Of a stretch of DNA of 64,000 nt, positions 17,808 to 26,920 are shown piece by piece. This stretch comes from Ferruginibacter sp. GTDB lineage: Bacteria; Bacteroidota; Bacteroidia; Chitinophagales; Chitinophagaceae. A model generated the notes under the pieces. That model did not search any database. It was not told the origin of the DNA and saw nothing but the letters and a program-made list of their open reading frames with translations. A program made the translations under genes and the position numbers. The stretch's first letter is position 1, and every line of letters begins with the position of its first letter. Location of the stretch: contig JACMKX010000004.1 of the NCBI GenBank assembly GCA_014379905.1, forward strand, positions 59,460-123,459, written 5' to 3'.

Positions 17808-19847
17808 ATGCAATTCAACTTACAATCCTCCTACAAGCCATCCGGCGATCAGCCTAATGCAATCAGCCAACTAATCAATGGACTCAATGAGGGCGAAAAA
17901 TACCAGACCCTTTTGGGCGTTACCGGCAGCGGTAAAACTTTTACCATGGCCAATGTTATACAGGCTGTGCAGAAACCTACCCTGGTCATCACCCATAATA
18001 AAACACTGGTGGCACAGTTGTATGGCGAGTTCAAGCATTTTTTTCCTGATAATGCCGTTGGTTATTTTGTAAGCTACTACGATTACTACCAGCCCGAAGC
18101 CTATATACCCACCAGCAATGTATACATTGAAAAAGACCTTAGCATTAATGATGAACTGGATAAACTCCGCCTGCAGGCCACGGCACAGTTATTAAGTGGC
18201 CGCCGGGATATTATCGTGGTGGCGAGTGTAAGCTGTATTTATGGTATGGGCAATCCTGTAGAGTATGAAAACAGCATTATCCGTATTCACCAGAAGCAAG
18301 TTATCTCCCGCCAGGGATTTTTGCATTCACTCGTTAATTCATTGTACCACCGCAGCCAGGGTGATTTTACAAGAGGCACCTTCAGGGTAAAAGGTGATAC
18401 GGTTGACATCAATTTACCTTATGTTGATTTTGGCTACCGCATCAGTTTTTTTGGAGATGAGATAGAAAGTATAGAAACGCTGGAACTCACTACCGGCAAA
18501 CGAATTACCAAAGTAGATCATGCTGCAATTTTCCCGGCTAATCTTTATATAGCACCAAAAGATATGCTGGGCCAGGTTATTAACGAGATCCAGGATGAAT
18601 GTCACCTGCAGGTAGAATATTTTAAAAAAGAAGGAAAATATATCGAAGCGCAGCGCATTGGCGAAAGAGTGAATTACGATTTGGAAATGATAAAGGAATT
18701 AGGGTATTGCAATGGTATTGAAAACTACTCCCGCTTTTTCGACAGGCGCAGGCCCGGCGCAAGACCATTTTGCCTGCTTGATTATTTCCCTAAAGATTAC
18801 CTTACCATTATTGATGAGAGTCACCAGACAGTGCCACAAATAAGTGGTATGTATGGTGGTGACAGGAGCAGGAAACTAGTATTGGTAGACTATGGTTTCC
18901 GCCTGCCTTCTGCCATGGATAACAGGCCGCAGAATTTTCATGAATTTGAAAACCTCACCAATCAAACCGTTTTTGTTTCGGCTACGCCGGGAGAATACGA
19001 ACTGGAAAAATGCGAAGGTATTGTAGTAGAGCAGGTGGTAAGGCCAACAGGTTTACTGGATCCGCCCATCGAGATCCGTCCTTCTGTTAACCAGATAGAT
19101 GACCTGCTTGAGGCCATTGATCAACGCATTAAAAAAGGCGACAGGGTATTGGTAACCACGCTCACCAAACGCATGGCCGAGGAAATGGATAAATACCTCC
19201 ACCGCATCAACATAAAAAGTAAATATATACATAGCGAAGTGGACACCCTCGAAAGAGTAGAAATACTAAGAGAGTTGCGCCTGGGAGTTATTGATGTATT
19301 GGTAGGCGTAAATTTATTGAGAGAAGGGCTCGATCTTCCCGAAGTTTCCCTGGTGGCTATTTTAGATGCAGACAAGGAAGGTTTTTTAAGAAATGAAAGA
19401 AGTCTTACCCAAACAGCCGGCCGTGCTGCACGTAATGTAGACGGCCTCGTAATTTTTTATGCAGATAAGATGACCGAGAGCATGCAAAAAACAATTGATG
19501 AAACACAACGCCGCCGGGAAATACAAATTGCCTACAATACAAAACACGGCATTATTCCCACCACCATTATAAAAACAAAAGAACAGGTATTTGCCCAGGG
19601 CTCCGTGTTGGATGTAAAAGGGTATGACCCCAGCAATCCTTATGCAGTTGGCCCCGATGAGGAATTGGTATCAGCTGCGGCCGAAGAACAGGTAGAATAT
19701 AAAACAGTTCCACACATGGAAAAAGCAATTGGCAGGATGAAGAAAGATATGGAGCGGGCTGCCAAAGACCTGGATTTTATGGAAGCAGCCAGGTTGAGAG
19801 ATGAAATGTTTAAAATGAAGAAGGAACTGGAGGAGATGAAAAAATAA
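17808..19847 (+). CDS. uvrB: Excinuclease ABC subunit B
   Basis: A 679-residue UvrB, full family length. The Walker A motif GVTGSGKT is at 37-44. The damage-probing beta-hairpin region (YYDYYQPEAYIP) is present, then helicase motifs DESH and TAGRAARN, and a C-terminal UVR domain (about 640-675, DLDFMEAARLRDEMFKMKK) that binds UvrA and UvrC. The protein verifies bulky DNA lesions in nucleotide excision repair and loads UvrC. It is a single-gene unit here; uvrA and uvrC are not in the window. The start gives the standard N-terminal MQFNLQSSYKPSGDQP. Confidence 0.98.
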   Translation: MQFNLQSSYKPSGDQPNAISQLINGLNEGEKYQTLLGVTGSGKTFTMANVIQAVQKPTLVITHNKTLVAQLYGEFKHFFPDNAVGYFVSYYDYYQPEAYIPTSNVYIEKDLSINDELDKLRLQATAQLLSGRRDIIVVASVSCIYGMGNPVEYENSIIRIHQKQVISRQGFLHSLVNSLYHRSQGDFTRGTFRVKGDTVDINLPYVDFGYRISFFGDEIESIETLELTTGKRITKVDHAAIFPANLYIAPKDMLGQVINEIQDECHLQVEYFKKEGKYIEAQRIGERVNYDLEMIKELGYCNGIENYSRFFDRRRPGARPFCLLDYFPKDYLTIIDESHQTVPQISGMYGGDRSRKLVLVDYGFRLPSAMDNRPQNFHEFENLTNQTVFVSATPGEYELEKCEGIVVEQVVRPTGLLDPPIEIRPSVNQIDDLLEAIDQRIKKGDRVLVTTLTKRMAEEMDKYLHRINIKSKYIHSEVDTLERVEILRELRLGVIDVLVGVNLLREGLDLPEVSLVAILDADKEGFLRNERSLTQTAGRAARNVDGLVIFYADKMTESMQKTIDETQRRREIQIAYNTKHGIIPTTIIKTKEQVFAQGSVLDVKGYDPSNPYAVGPDEELVSAAAEEQVEYKTVPHMEKAIGRMKKDMERAAKDLDFMEAARLRDEMFKMKKELEEMKK

Positions 19848-19949
19848 ATTTCAAAATTGTTCGTTTAATACTTTTGTGCCTATAAACTCCTAAAGCAATT
19901 GAATTTTTGTTAATGCAAAAAACAGCGTTTATTGGTATGCATAGTTTAA

Positions 19950-19957
19950 TATATTTG
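19950..19957 (+). promoter_or_regulatory. Possible -7 element of the following lipoprotein gene
   Basis: TATATTTG matches the Bacteroidetes -7 consensus TAnnTTTG and lies 20 bases before the TTG start at 19978. The upstream TTG (19932-19934) is spaced 15 bases, shorter than usual. Confidence 0.45.
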
Positions 19958-19977
19958 CCAAAACTAAAATTAAAGCT

Positions 19978-20688
19978 TTGAGAAAATTTCTACTAACTGC
20001 CCTATGTGGCTTTTTACTTACTGCCTGCCAAAAAGAACTGAGTTTTGAAACTGCTATTGACCCCGGGAGTAATCCTGGCGGCAATCCTGGCAACAACCCC
20101 GGAAGTAATGTTGTTTGTTTTGCCTGCGATTACAGTCCAATATGTGATGGAACAAAAATGAATTATATTGACACAATGTCCGGGGTAGCCACGCCAATGA
20201 ATTTTTTATATGATGTTCTTACAGATACAACTGTTGCGGGAGCCACTTACAAAAAAATTAAGGAAACCAATTCGGGCCAGGTTGCTTATTTGAGTTGCGA
20301 TAACAATGTAGTGCGGACATATATTAACAGCGGCGTAACCGTTGGTGGCAATACAGTAACCGGCATAACCCAAACCCCCGTTAAGGCAAACGAACCGGTG
20401 GGGGCAACCTGGAAGGATTTTATTGTTAACAACGGGCAAACAATAGAATACCGGTACAGCATCATTCAAAAAAATATTACCCGCCAGGTATACGACAGTT
20501 TATACACTAATGTTATTTATGTGAGAGATACTACAGTGCTTATTGTTCCTGTAATTGGAGAAATAGTGAGCGCAGTAAGGCACTCCTATTTTTCGAAAGG
20601 TATAGGCCAGGTAGAAGTGAGGATCGAAGATCTTTTTACGGGAACACCAGGATTTGTGAGAAAACTGAAAACTTATAAAATAAGATAA
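19978..20688 (+). CDS. Lipoprotein of unknown function
   Basis: A 236-residue product starting at a TTG codon, which is required to include the lipoprotein signal (FLLTALCGFLLTAC, lipid site C17). After the cysteine comes QKELSFE and a short Gly/Asn/Pro linker with repeated NPG units (residues 31-44). The mature domain (residues 45-236) is polar and rich in beta-prone stretches, with no recognised family. It would be anchored in the inner leaflet of the outer membrane or displayed outward. It is a single-gene unit with a good terminator. Confidence 0.78.
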   Translation: MRKFLLTALCGFLLTACQKELSFETAIDPGSNPGGNPGNNPGSNVVCFACDYSPICDGTKMNYIDTMSGVATPMNFLYDVLTDTTVAGATYKKIKETNSGQVAYLSCDNNVVRTYINSGVTVGGNTVTGITQTPVKANEPVGATWKDFIVNNGQTIEYRYSIIQKNITRQVYDSLYTNVIYVRDTTVLIVPVIGEIVSAVRHSYFSKGIGQVEVRIEDLFTGTPGFVRKLKTYKIR

Positions 20689-20712
20689 GCCGGTAATTAT
20701 CAAAGGTTATAT

Positions 20713-20743
20713 AAAGGGAACTACATGCAGTTCCCTTTTTTTA
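20713..20743 (+). terminator. Rho-independent terminator
   Basis: Stem AAAGGGAACT/AGTTCCCTTT (20713-20722 with 20729-20738), loop ACATGC, T-run after. It follows the lipoprotein gene by 24 bases. Confidence 0.88.
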
Positions 20744-20836
20744 TGCAGTGCATTCCACTGGTTAAGTAAAGAAGTAAAACCATGCAGCACAACAGTGCTC
20801 CGGCTACTCTATTATTATATTACCAATAACTGCTGT

Positions 20837-21136
20837 ATGAAATGCATGGTTATCACTTATATTAAATCAATCTCCATATTGCAGGACGTGGAAAGCCTGA
20901 TGGGTTACCATCAATTTAATGCCATTGAATCCAATGAGCACTACAGGGTATTCAGCGGTAATCTTAAAGCCAACCTCCGGAATTTTGTAGACCGGATTTA
21001 TTCGGAACTGGAACATACTGATTTTGACATAGAAGATTCCTTATTCATCGTTTATCCCGTTCTATCCGGCGAAGGGAGTGCCAGCATGAGCAATATCATT
21101 ATTAAAAGAAGAGGAAATAAATACCTCAGGCGTTAA
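20837..21136 (+). CDS. Small conserved-looking protein of unknown function
   Basis: A 99-residue protein taken from the ATG at 20837; an in-frame ATG at 20846 is equally possible. It has a mixed alpha/beta pattern (MVITYIKSISILQDVESLMG, later ANLRNFVDRIYSELEH) and a basic C-terminus (IIIKRRGNKYLRR). There is no signal peptide or membrane helix, so it is probably cytoplasmic. Its stop lies six bases from the stop of the convergent tail-collar gene. No family was recognised. Confidence 0.6.
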   Translation: MKCMVITYIKSISILQDVESLMGYHQFNAIESNEHYRVFSGNLKANLRNFVDRIYSELEHTDFDIEDSLFIVYPVLSGEGSASMSNIIIKRRGNKYLRR

Positions 21137-21142
21137 TTCCGC

Positions 21143-21667
21143 TTAGTTCACTTCTCCCTGCGTCCACCCGGCCCCATTGGCTGGAGTTCCAAAACCAACC
21201 GGTACAGCACCCCTCAAATCGGGCAATGCAAAAGTAGAAGTACCATTACCGCCATATTGAGCACCTATTACAGCAAACAAAGTGCTATTGGAAGCGATAG
21301 TAAGTATCTGACCGTTACATAACGCAAAACCTGTGGGAACATAGCCGCCGGCAAACAACCTTATTTCGCCTATAATAATATTGCTATAGTTGGGTGCTCC
21401 TCCGCCGCTACCTGGAAACTGGCCTTGTATAGCAATAATATAATTGAGCCCAACAGCTTTGTGTCCTTTTGAATAAATAATAGTATTGCCTGGTCCCTTT
21501 TTTACCAGATCATACTGGTTGCCATCTGTTACCGCAATATTATTAGCTTTTACAATACCGGCTACTTCCAGTTTTTCTGTTGGGGCAGGTACACCAATAC
21601 CCACATTCTGAGCCTGAACACACTGTAATAAAAACAAGAGGGCACAAACGATAAAGATCTTTTTCAT
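21143..21667 (-). CDS. Exported phage tail-collar domain protein
   Basis: A 174-residue protein; the ATG at 21667 gives a signal peptide (KKIFIVCALLFLLQCVQAQ). The C-terminal 75 residues are a tail-collar domain as found in microcystin-dependent-type proteins: GEIRLFAGGYVPTGFALCNG, then GAQYGGNGTSTFALPDLRG. The middle part (VGIGVPAPTEKLEVAG) is the beta-helix-like motif common in Bacteroidetes tail-fibre-like surface proteins. No phage genes lie near, so this is a host surface or secreted protein rather than a prophage remnant. The start is 110 bases from a divergent T9SS gene. Confidence 0.85.
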   Translation of the reverse strand: MKKIFIVCALLFLLQCVQAQNVGIGVPAPTEKLEVAGIVKANNIAVTDGNQYDLVKKGPGNTIIYSKGHKAVGLNYIIAIQGQFPGSGGGAPNYSNIIIGEIRLFAGGYVPTGFALCNGQILTIASNSTLFAVIGAQYGGNGTSTFALPDLRGAVPVGFGTPANGAGWTQGEVN

Positions 21668-21720
21668 ATGTTTTTTATATAAATATAATACAGTTCGGGA
21701 AAACCCGCAAAGACGGGTAT

Positions 21721-21750
21721 TTTTGTCAGCTATAATTGTTTGTACATTTG
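21721..21750 (+). promoter_or_regulatory. Bacteroidetes-type promoter of the T9SS type B protein
   Basis: TTTTG (21721-21725) and TACATTTG (21743-21750) are separated by 17 bases and lie 27 bases before the ATG at 21777, matching the -33 and -7 elements. Confidence 0.62.
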
Positions 21751-21776
21751 CAGGCATTTTGCAGCCGCATAAAACC

Positions 21777-23663
21777 ATGCTTAAATCATTCAAATTTATT
21801 GTTGCCGTTTTATTTTTCGTCCTTTTTGCCGGGGGTAATTACTGCCATGCACAAGCTTGTACAGGCACGGTGAGCAGCTTTCCTTACAATGAAGGTTTTG
21901 AAACTTCCCAGGGAAGCTGGATAGCAGGAGGAACAATGAGCGACTGGGCCTGGGGTGCTCCTTCAAAATCTGTAATTACAGGTGCGGGAGGCGGAAACAG
22001 ATGCTGGGTTACGGGAGGCCTTAGCGGTTCTTCCTATAACAATGGAGAAAATTCCTGGCTCATGAGCCCGTGTTTTGATTTTTCAACACTGATCAATCCC
22101 GGGATAAGGTTTAAGCTTTTTTGGGAAACAGAGCAACGCTTCGATGGTGCCGGTTTTCAATATACAATGGATGGTGGAAATACATGGAACCTTTTGGGTG
22201 ATATAAATTCCAATAACAACTGTAAGGGTACCAATTGGTACAACAGCAATTCAGTAACCTACCTGGGAAATATAAATGGCTGGACAGGTAATATTCAACC
22301 TAATAGTGGTAGTTGCCTGGGTGGCAATGGCAGTGGTACCTGGCTTACGGCAAGGCACACACTCGGCATGCTCGCCGGGCAACCCAATATTCGTTTCCGT
22401 TTTTTATTCGGTGCCGGTACTACCTGCAATAATTTTAATGGCTTTGCAGTGGATGATATCCTTATTGAGGAAGCTACTACCCAGGCTGTCAGTATTGTAA
22501 GCAGTTGCGTAAATACCAACACCGTACAGTTTTCTGTAGCAGGGGGCAATTGCCTCACCGGCTACACATGGAATTTTGGAGACCCTGGTTCCGGCAGTTC
22601 CAACACCGCTATTGAGCCGGTACCTTCGCATACATTTAGCGGGCCCGGACCTTATACAATAAGCGTTAGCACCACCTCAGGAGCAGGGGGCTCATCATCG
22701 GCTACCAAAGAAGTAGTGATCATAAACACCACCACCAATGTTAACCAGCCCGACCTATGTAGTGATGCGCCAACCGCCACATTAACTGTAACTCCATCCG
22801 GAAGCAACACAGGGTATTTTTATAACTGGGATACCAATCCTCCGCAAACCGGCTCATCCATTACCAATGTTGGCCCGGGTATATATAATGTTACTATAAA
22901 CGCTGTTAATGCATGTGCCTTATCAAGCATGTTTGTACTGAATAAACTATCTATCCAAAATTCGGTGGTAGTTACTAATTCAATATGTACGGCAAATAAT
23001 GGAACTATCACTAGTACAACATCAGGAGGTACAGGATCTTATACATACATGTGGTCAAACGGCGCCACAGGAAGCAATGTGCAAAACCTGGCTCCGGGCA
23101 ATTACAGCGTTTCTGTATCCGATGCCGGAGGTTGTTTCACATCAACAGATAATGTTATTGTTGAAACAGAACAAATAAGTGTTTCGGTTGATCTTGGTGC
23201 CGATATCTCTATCTGCAGTAATGAAGCCCTGGTACTGAAACCAGGCAGCTTTAGCACCTATTTATGGCAGGATGGTTCAGTTACACCTACGTATTCTGCA
23301 AGAGCTACGGGAAATTATAGTGTACAGGTTACAGATGCCAATGGATGCCAAGGTGCAGATGATATTAATATATTATTCGATTGCTCCGACCTTTACTTTC
23401 CTGCTGCGTTTAGCCCTGATGGAAATAGTATAAATGATGGCTTTGGGGCATTAGGCATCCTTGTTAGCTTTGTTCAAAACTATAAACTGGTTGTTTACAA
23501 TCGTTATGGGCAGTTGATGTTTACTACAAACAATCCTTCACAAAAATGGAATGGGACTTATAGAGGCGGCATTCCGCTCAACGGTTCTTATGTATGGATG
23601 GCAAGCTATAAACTCAATGGGAAAGATCGGTTAAGAAAAGGAACGATCGTGCTGGTAAGGTAA
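21777..23663 (+). CDS. T9SS type B secreted multidomain protein
   Basis: A 628-residue protein with a signal peptide (VLFAGGNYCHAQA). The N-terminal 200 residues resemble the jelly-roll MAM/choice-of-anchor domain of secreted proteins (YNEGFETSQGSWIAGG, SWLMSPCFDFS). A PKD-like domain follows (GYTWNFGDPGSGSS), then two SprB-like repeats (NGTITSTTSGGTGSYTYMWS). The C-terminal 90 residues are a gliding-motility/CHU_C type B sorting domain (FPAAFSPDGNSINDGFG, later YNRYGQLMF). It should leave through the type IX system and stay attached to the cell surface. It has a dedicated promoter and is a single-gene unit. Confidence 0.9.
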   Translation: MLKSFKFIVAVLFFVLFAGGNYCHAQACTGTVSSFPYNEGFETSQGSWIAGGTMSDWAWGAPSKSVITGAGGGNRCWVTGGLSGSSYNNGENSWLMSPCFDFSTLINPGIRFKLFWETEQRFDGAGFQYTMDGGNTWNLLGDINSNNNCKGTNWYNSNSVTYLGNINGWTGNIQPNSGSCLGGNGSGTWLTARHTLGMLAGQPNIRFRFLFGAGTTCNNFNGFAVDDILIEEATTQAVSIVSSCVNTNTVQFSVAGGNCLTGYTWNFGDPGSGSSNTAIEPVPSHTFSGPGPYTISVSTTSGAGGSSSATKEVVIINTTTNVNQPDLCSDAPTATLTVTPSGSNTGYFYNWDTNPPQTGSSITNVGPGIYNVTINAVNACALSSMFVLNKLSIQNSVVVTNSICTANNGTITSTTSGGTGSYTYMWSNGATGSNVQNLAPGNYSVSVSDAGGCFTSTDNVIVETEQISVSVDLGADISICSNEALVLKPGSFSTYLWQDGSVTPTYSARATGNYSVQVTDANGCQGADDINILFDCSDLYFPAAFSPDGNSINDGFGALGILVSFVQNYKLVVYNRYGQLMFTTNNPSQKWNGTYRGGIPLNGSYVWMASYKLNGKDRLRKGTIVLVR

Positions 23664-23731
23664 AGTGGAAATAGGGTTCAATAACTGCTTTCAATAAAAC
23701 AATTTCTCCGGCACAGGCAACGGAACCTGCT

Positions 23732-24337
23732 GTGCTACTGTCAGTCATTCACAAATACCTGTTATTGGATATTCAACTGCTGATAAAAGAGGCTATAAAG
23801 GGTCATCGCCCTTCGCAAAAGCAATTATATAATTGTTATGCCCCTTCTATGCTGGGTGTTTGCTACCGGTATACAAAATCGCTGCAGGATGCAGAAGATA
23901 TTTTGCAGGAAGGGTTCATTAAAATGTTTAATAACCTCGACCGGTACCGGCAGGAAGGAGAATTTGGCGCCTGGCTTAGAAAAATAATGGTCAATACCTG
24001 CATCAATTATTTAAAAAGAAATACCCGTTATAATGCAGAACTTGTTTTTAACGACATGGATCTTGCGCCTGTAATTACAAATTTTGGATCAGATAATCCT
24101 GAAACTACGCTTAACACAAAACAAATGTTATCACTGGTAAGGCAACTGCCCGCCGGCTACCAGGCCATTTTTAACCTGCATACAATTGAGGGTTATTCGC
24201 ATGTTGAAATTGGCAGCATATTGGGCATATCGGATGCAACAAGCCGCACACAGTTTTTTAAGGCAAGAAAGCTATTAAGAAAATGGATGACTGAAATGGA
24301 AATACCTAATGCTAAACTAAACAATGATGCAGGATAA
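23732..24337 (+). CDS. ECF-type RNA polymerase sigma factor
   Basis: A sigma-70 family protein of up to 201 residues. The GTG at 23732 is the longest start; a TTG at 23765 would fit the family length better. Region 2 is clear (YNCYAPSMLGVCYRYTK, AEDILQEGFIKMFNNLDRY), and so is region 4 (LPAGYQAIFNLHTIEGYSH, IGSILGISDATSRTQFF). It heads a four-gene operon: its 3' end overlaps the next gene, a single-helix/barrel protein, by 14 bases. By analogy with similar Bacteroidetes operons it would be held by that membrane protein; that link is inference. Confidence 0.93.
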   Translation: MLLSVIHKYLLLDIQLLIKEAIKGHRPSQKQLYNCYAPSMLGVCYRYTKSLQDAEDILQEGFIKMFNNLDRYRQEGEFGAWLRKIMVNTCINYLKRNTRYNAELVFNDMDLAPVITNFGSDNPETTLNTKQMLSLVRQLPAGYQAIFNLHTIEGYSHVEIGSILGISDATSRTQFFKARKLLRKWMTEMEIPNAKLNNDAG

Positions 24338-25619
24338 TTCATCTAAAAAAAATATAGAACAACAGCTGTACGATTTAAACATTGAGCCCTCTCAAAATGT
24401 TTGGATAGCGGTTGAAAAAGAATTGGACAAAAAGAAACGCCGTTATTTCTTTGGATGGTGGTGGCTGCTGCCATTACTACTAACAGGCACCGGGTTGATA
24501 TGGTATTTCAATAATGATACTAAAACAAATGAATTGTTGGTTGAGCAAAAAACTACTTCTCCAACCGCTATTAAAGCAAAGCAGGTTAATGCTGCAACTC
24601 AAACCTTGCCAATAAAAGAACAGCCCGTTTTTAACGATAGCGCATCCGGTACTTTAATAGCCGAAGCAAAAAAAGATATTGTCGCCGGCAGGAACCATCC
24701 CGTTAAAAAAACAAAAAAAATTATTAATCCCGGCAATACCAGTGAAATAACGGGTTATAGAAAACAGTTGTCTGAAAAACAACAACAAAAAATTACCGTA
24801 ACTCCGGCAAATACAGCATCAGGTAATGATAACGGGCAGGATATAGCGGCCACGGAAAATGATGAAACTGTAAAAGGAGATTCGCTGGCAACTGTTACAC
24901 AGGAGGAAGGTAGTAAGAAAATTGAAACAACTTCCGACAGTATTGTACCCACCATTGCCAAAAAAGAGAAGAAGAAAAAAATATCCGGCTGGAAAAAAGA
25001 ATGGTCAGTTGCAGGCGGGCTTTCTTCTTTGACAAATTTTAATGCAGCAGAAAAAGCTGAGAATTTCTCTTACATTCCCAGCGGTGTTGGAAGTTCACCG
25101 GGTAACATTATACGGGAACGAAACGAATATGAATTTAGAAAGGGTATCTATGTTCATGCAGGGTTGAATATTGGCCGTTCCCTGTCTAAAAAACTAACCT
25201 GGTTTACCGGGCTGCACTATAACTATCAATCTATTCAAACCAGCAGGAAGGTATATATTGACTCCTTAGCCATGGTGGGTGGTTCAATTGCCTACACCAA
25301 TGTCAGGTCCAATGGATACAGCGGCACACTAAATATTCACAGTATCGCTATTCCGCTGTTGCTAAAGTTTTCTTTCAATAAAAAATTTGATATCAATACA
25401 GGCCTGTACAACAGTTTTTCTTTTTCTTCCAACTGGAACAAATACTCCACCATACTTGGTAAACAGAAAAATTATTTGCCTGTCTTTCATGTTAATCCTT
25501 CTTACACCTTCAATAATGTCTCAATAGGTCCGTATCTCAATGTAGGATTAAGAGAATACCCAACTAAACAAAACCTGATCAGTTATGGATTGCTTTTAAA
25601 ATATGCTCCCAAAAAATAA
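24324..25619 (+). CDS. Inner-membrane-anchored protein with outer-membrane barrel-like C-domain
   Basis: A 431-residue protein overlapping the sigma-factor gene by 14 bases. Residues 1-38 are a short cytoplasmic part (SKKNIEQQLYDLNIEPSQNV) like the N-termini of anti-sigma-linked barrels. Residues 41-60 are one membrane helix (FFGWWWLLPLLLTGTGLIWY). A long Lys/Thr/Gln-rich linker runs to about residue 215. The rest has PorT-like beta-barrel strands (YVHAGLNIGRSLSKKLTWF, ending YGLLLKYAPKK). A helix-plus-barrel design is odd because the two ends would sit in different membranes; the domain may instead be periplasmic. The anti-sigma role is inferred from position only. Confidence 0.78.
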   Translation: MMQDNSSKKNIEQQLYDLNIEPSQNVWIAVEKELDKKKRRYFFGWWWLLPLLLTGTGLIWYFNNDTKTNELLVEQKTTSPTAIKAKQVNAATQTLPIKEQPVFNDSASGTLIAEAKKDIVAGRNHPVKKTKKIINPGNTSEITGYRKQLSEKQQQKITVTPANTASGNDNGQDIAATENDETVKGDSLATVTQEEGSKKIETTSDSIVPTIAKKEKKKKISGWKKEWSVAGGLSSLTNFNAAEKAENFSYIPSGVGSSPGNIIRERNEYEFRKGIYVHAGLNIGRSLSKKLTWFTGLHYNYQSIQTSRKVYIDSLAMVGGSIAYTNVRSNGYSGTLNIHSIAIPLLLKFSFNKKFDINTGLYNSFSFSSNWNKYSTILGKQKNYLPVFHVNPSYTFNNVSIGPYLNVGLREYPTKQNLISYGLLLKYAPKK

Positions 25620-25672
25620 TTGAACACAGGCAACGAATGTTTCTCCATTGTTGTTATCATAAAAAACTACTG

Positions 25673-26920
25673 ATGAAAAATTTATTCAAACTAATTACAG
25701 GCGCCGCTTTCCTGCTGGCGTTTTCTGCGTGCACCAAAGATTTTAAGTATGAGCAGTATACTTTTTACCGGCCTGTTTATGAAACAAAAGCAAGCGTAAA
25801 AGCAAATATAAAAAGCAGTGCGGCAGTTGCTGTGGAAAACCCGGGAAAAATCTACGTAAAGGGCAATCATGTTTTTTTAAATGATGTTAATAAAGGCGTT
25901 CATATCATTGACTATAGCAATCCTTCAGCACCCGTTAATAAAGCATTTATAGCCATACCGGGATGCAGGGATATAGCAGTGAAGGATAATTTTTTGTATG
26001 CCGACTGCTATACTGACCTGGTTACAATTGATATTACCGATGCCAATAACGTTGTATTGAAAAATTACATTAACGGTGTTTTTCCAAACAGGTTTTATGA
26101 TGCAGGCATAGGAATGGACACAGGTAAAGTGATACAAAGCTGGGTACGAGTGGATACTACTGTAAAAAAGGAAACAGGTATGCAGGAAGACTGGTGGAAC
26201 AATGGCGGTATATTATTTAATAATCCCCTGGCTATGTCAATTGGAAGTACGTCCGGAAATGAAAACGGCGTGGGCGGCTCTATGGCAGCTTTTGCATTAT
26301 CAGGCAACCGGTTATATACAGTAGATAATGCCAACCTGAAGGTATTTAACACAAACAACGCTGCAGCGCCGCAGTATGTTTGCAACGTGGCCTTAGGTAG
26401 CTGGAGAATAGAAACCATTTTCCCTTTCCAGGATAAATTATTTATTGGTTCTCAAAACGGGATGTTGATATATTCTGTAGCAAATGCTGATGCTCCGTCA
26501 TTCCTTAGTTCCTTTCAACATGCAACGGTTTGTGATCCCGTAATAGCAGATGGAAACACTGCATACATAACATTAAGGAGTGGCGGTATTTGCCTAGGTG
26601 TCGAAAATCAAATGGATGTCCTGGATATTCAAAACATCAACCAACCGCAATTAATAAAAACATACCCAATGAATCATCCGGCCGGTTTAAGCAAGGATGG
26701 TAATGCATTGCTGGTATGCGATGGGGGTGCAGGTTTAAAATTACTGGACGCTTCCAACTCAAATGCTATTGCCCAAAAAGCTGTTATAAGCAGTATCGAT
26801 CCCTTTGATGTAATTGCACTAAATGGCATCGCCATTGTTTCTGCAAGCGATGGCATTTATTTTGTTAGCTATGCCCTGCCCAATACATTGACGATAAAAG
26901 GAAAGATCAATGTTAACTAG
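25673..26920 (+). CDS. LVIVD-repeat beta-propeller lipoprotein
   Basis: A 415-residue product from the ATG at 25673, chosen for its lipoprotein signal (LITGAAFLLAFSAC, lipid site C20). The mature part carries LVIVD-type repeats of the beta-propeller class: GVHIIDYSNPSAPVNKAFI, later LVTIDITDANNVVL and LKVFNTNNAAAPQYV. These repeats form a propeller that binds ligands at the cell surface. It is the third gene of the sigma-factor operon, starting 53 bases after the preceding stop, and overlaps the next gene by 11 bases. The ligand is unknown. Confidence 0.88.
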   Translation: MKNLFKLITGAAFLLAFSACTKDFKYEQYTFYRPVYETKASVKANIKSSAAVAVENPGKIYVKGNHVFLNDVNKGVHIIDYSNPSAPVNKAFIAIPGCRDIAVKDNFLYADCYTDLVTIDITDANNVVLKNYINGVFPNRFYDAGIGMDTGKVIQSWVRVDTTVKKETGMQEDWWNNGGILFNNPLAMSIGSTSGNENGVGGSMAAFALSGNRLYTVDNANLKVFNTNNAAAPQYVCNVALGSWRIETIFPFQDKLFIGSQNGMLIYSVANADAPSFLSSFQHATVCDPVIADGNTAYITLRSGGICLGVENQMDVLDIQNINQPQLIKTYPMNHPAGLSKDGNALLVCDGGAGLKLLDASNSNAIAQKAVISSIDPFDVIALNGIAIVSASDGIYFVSYALPNTLTIKGKINVN

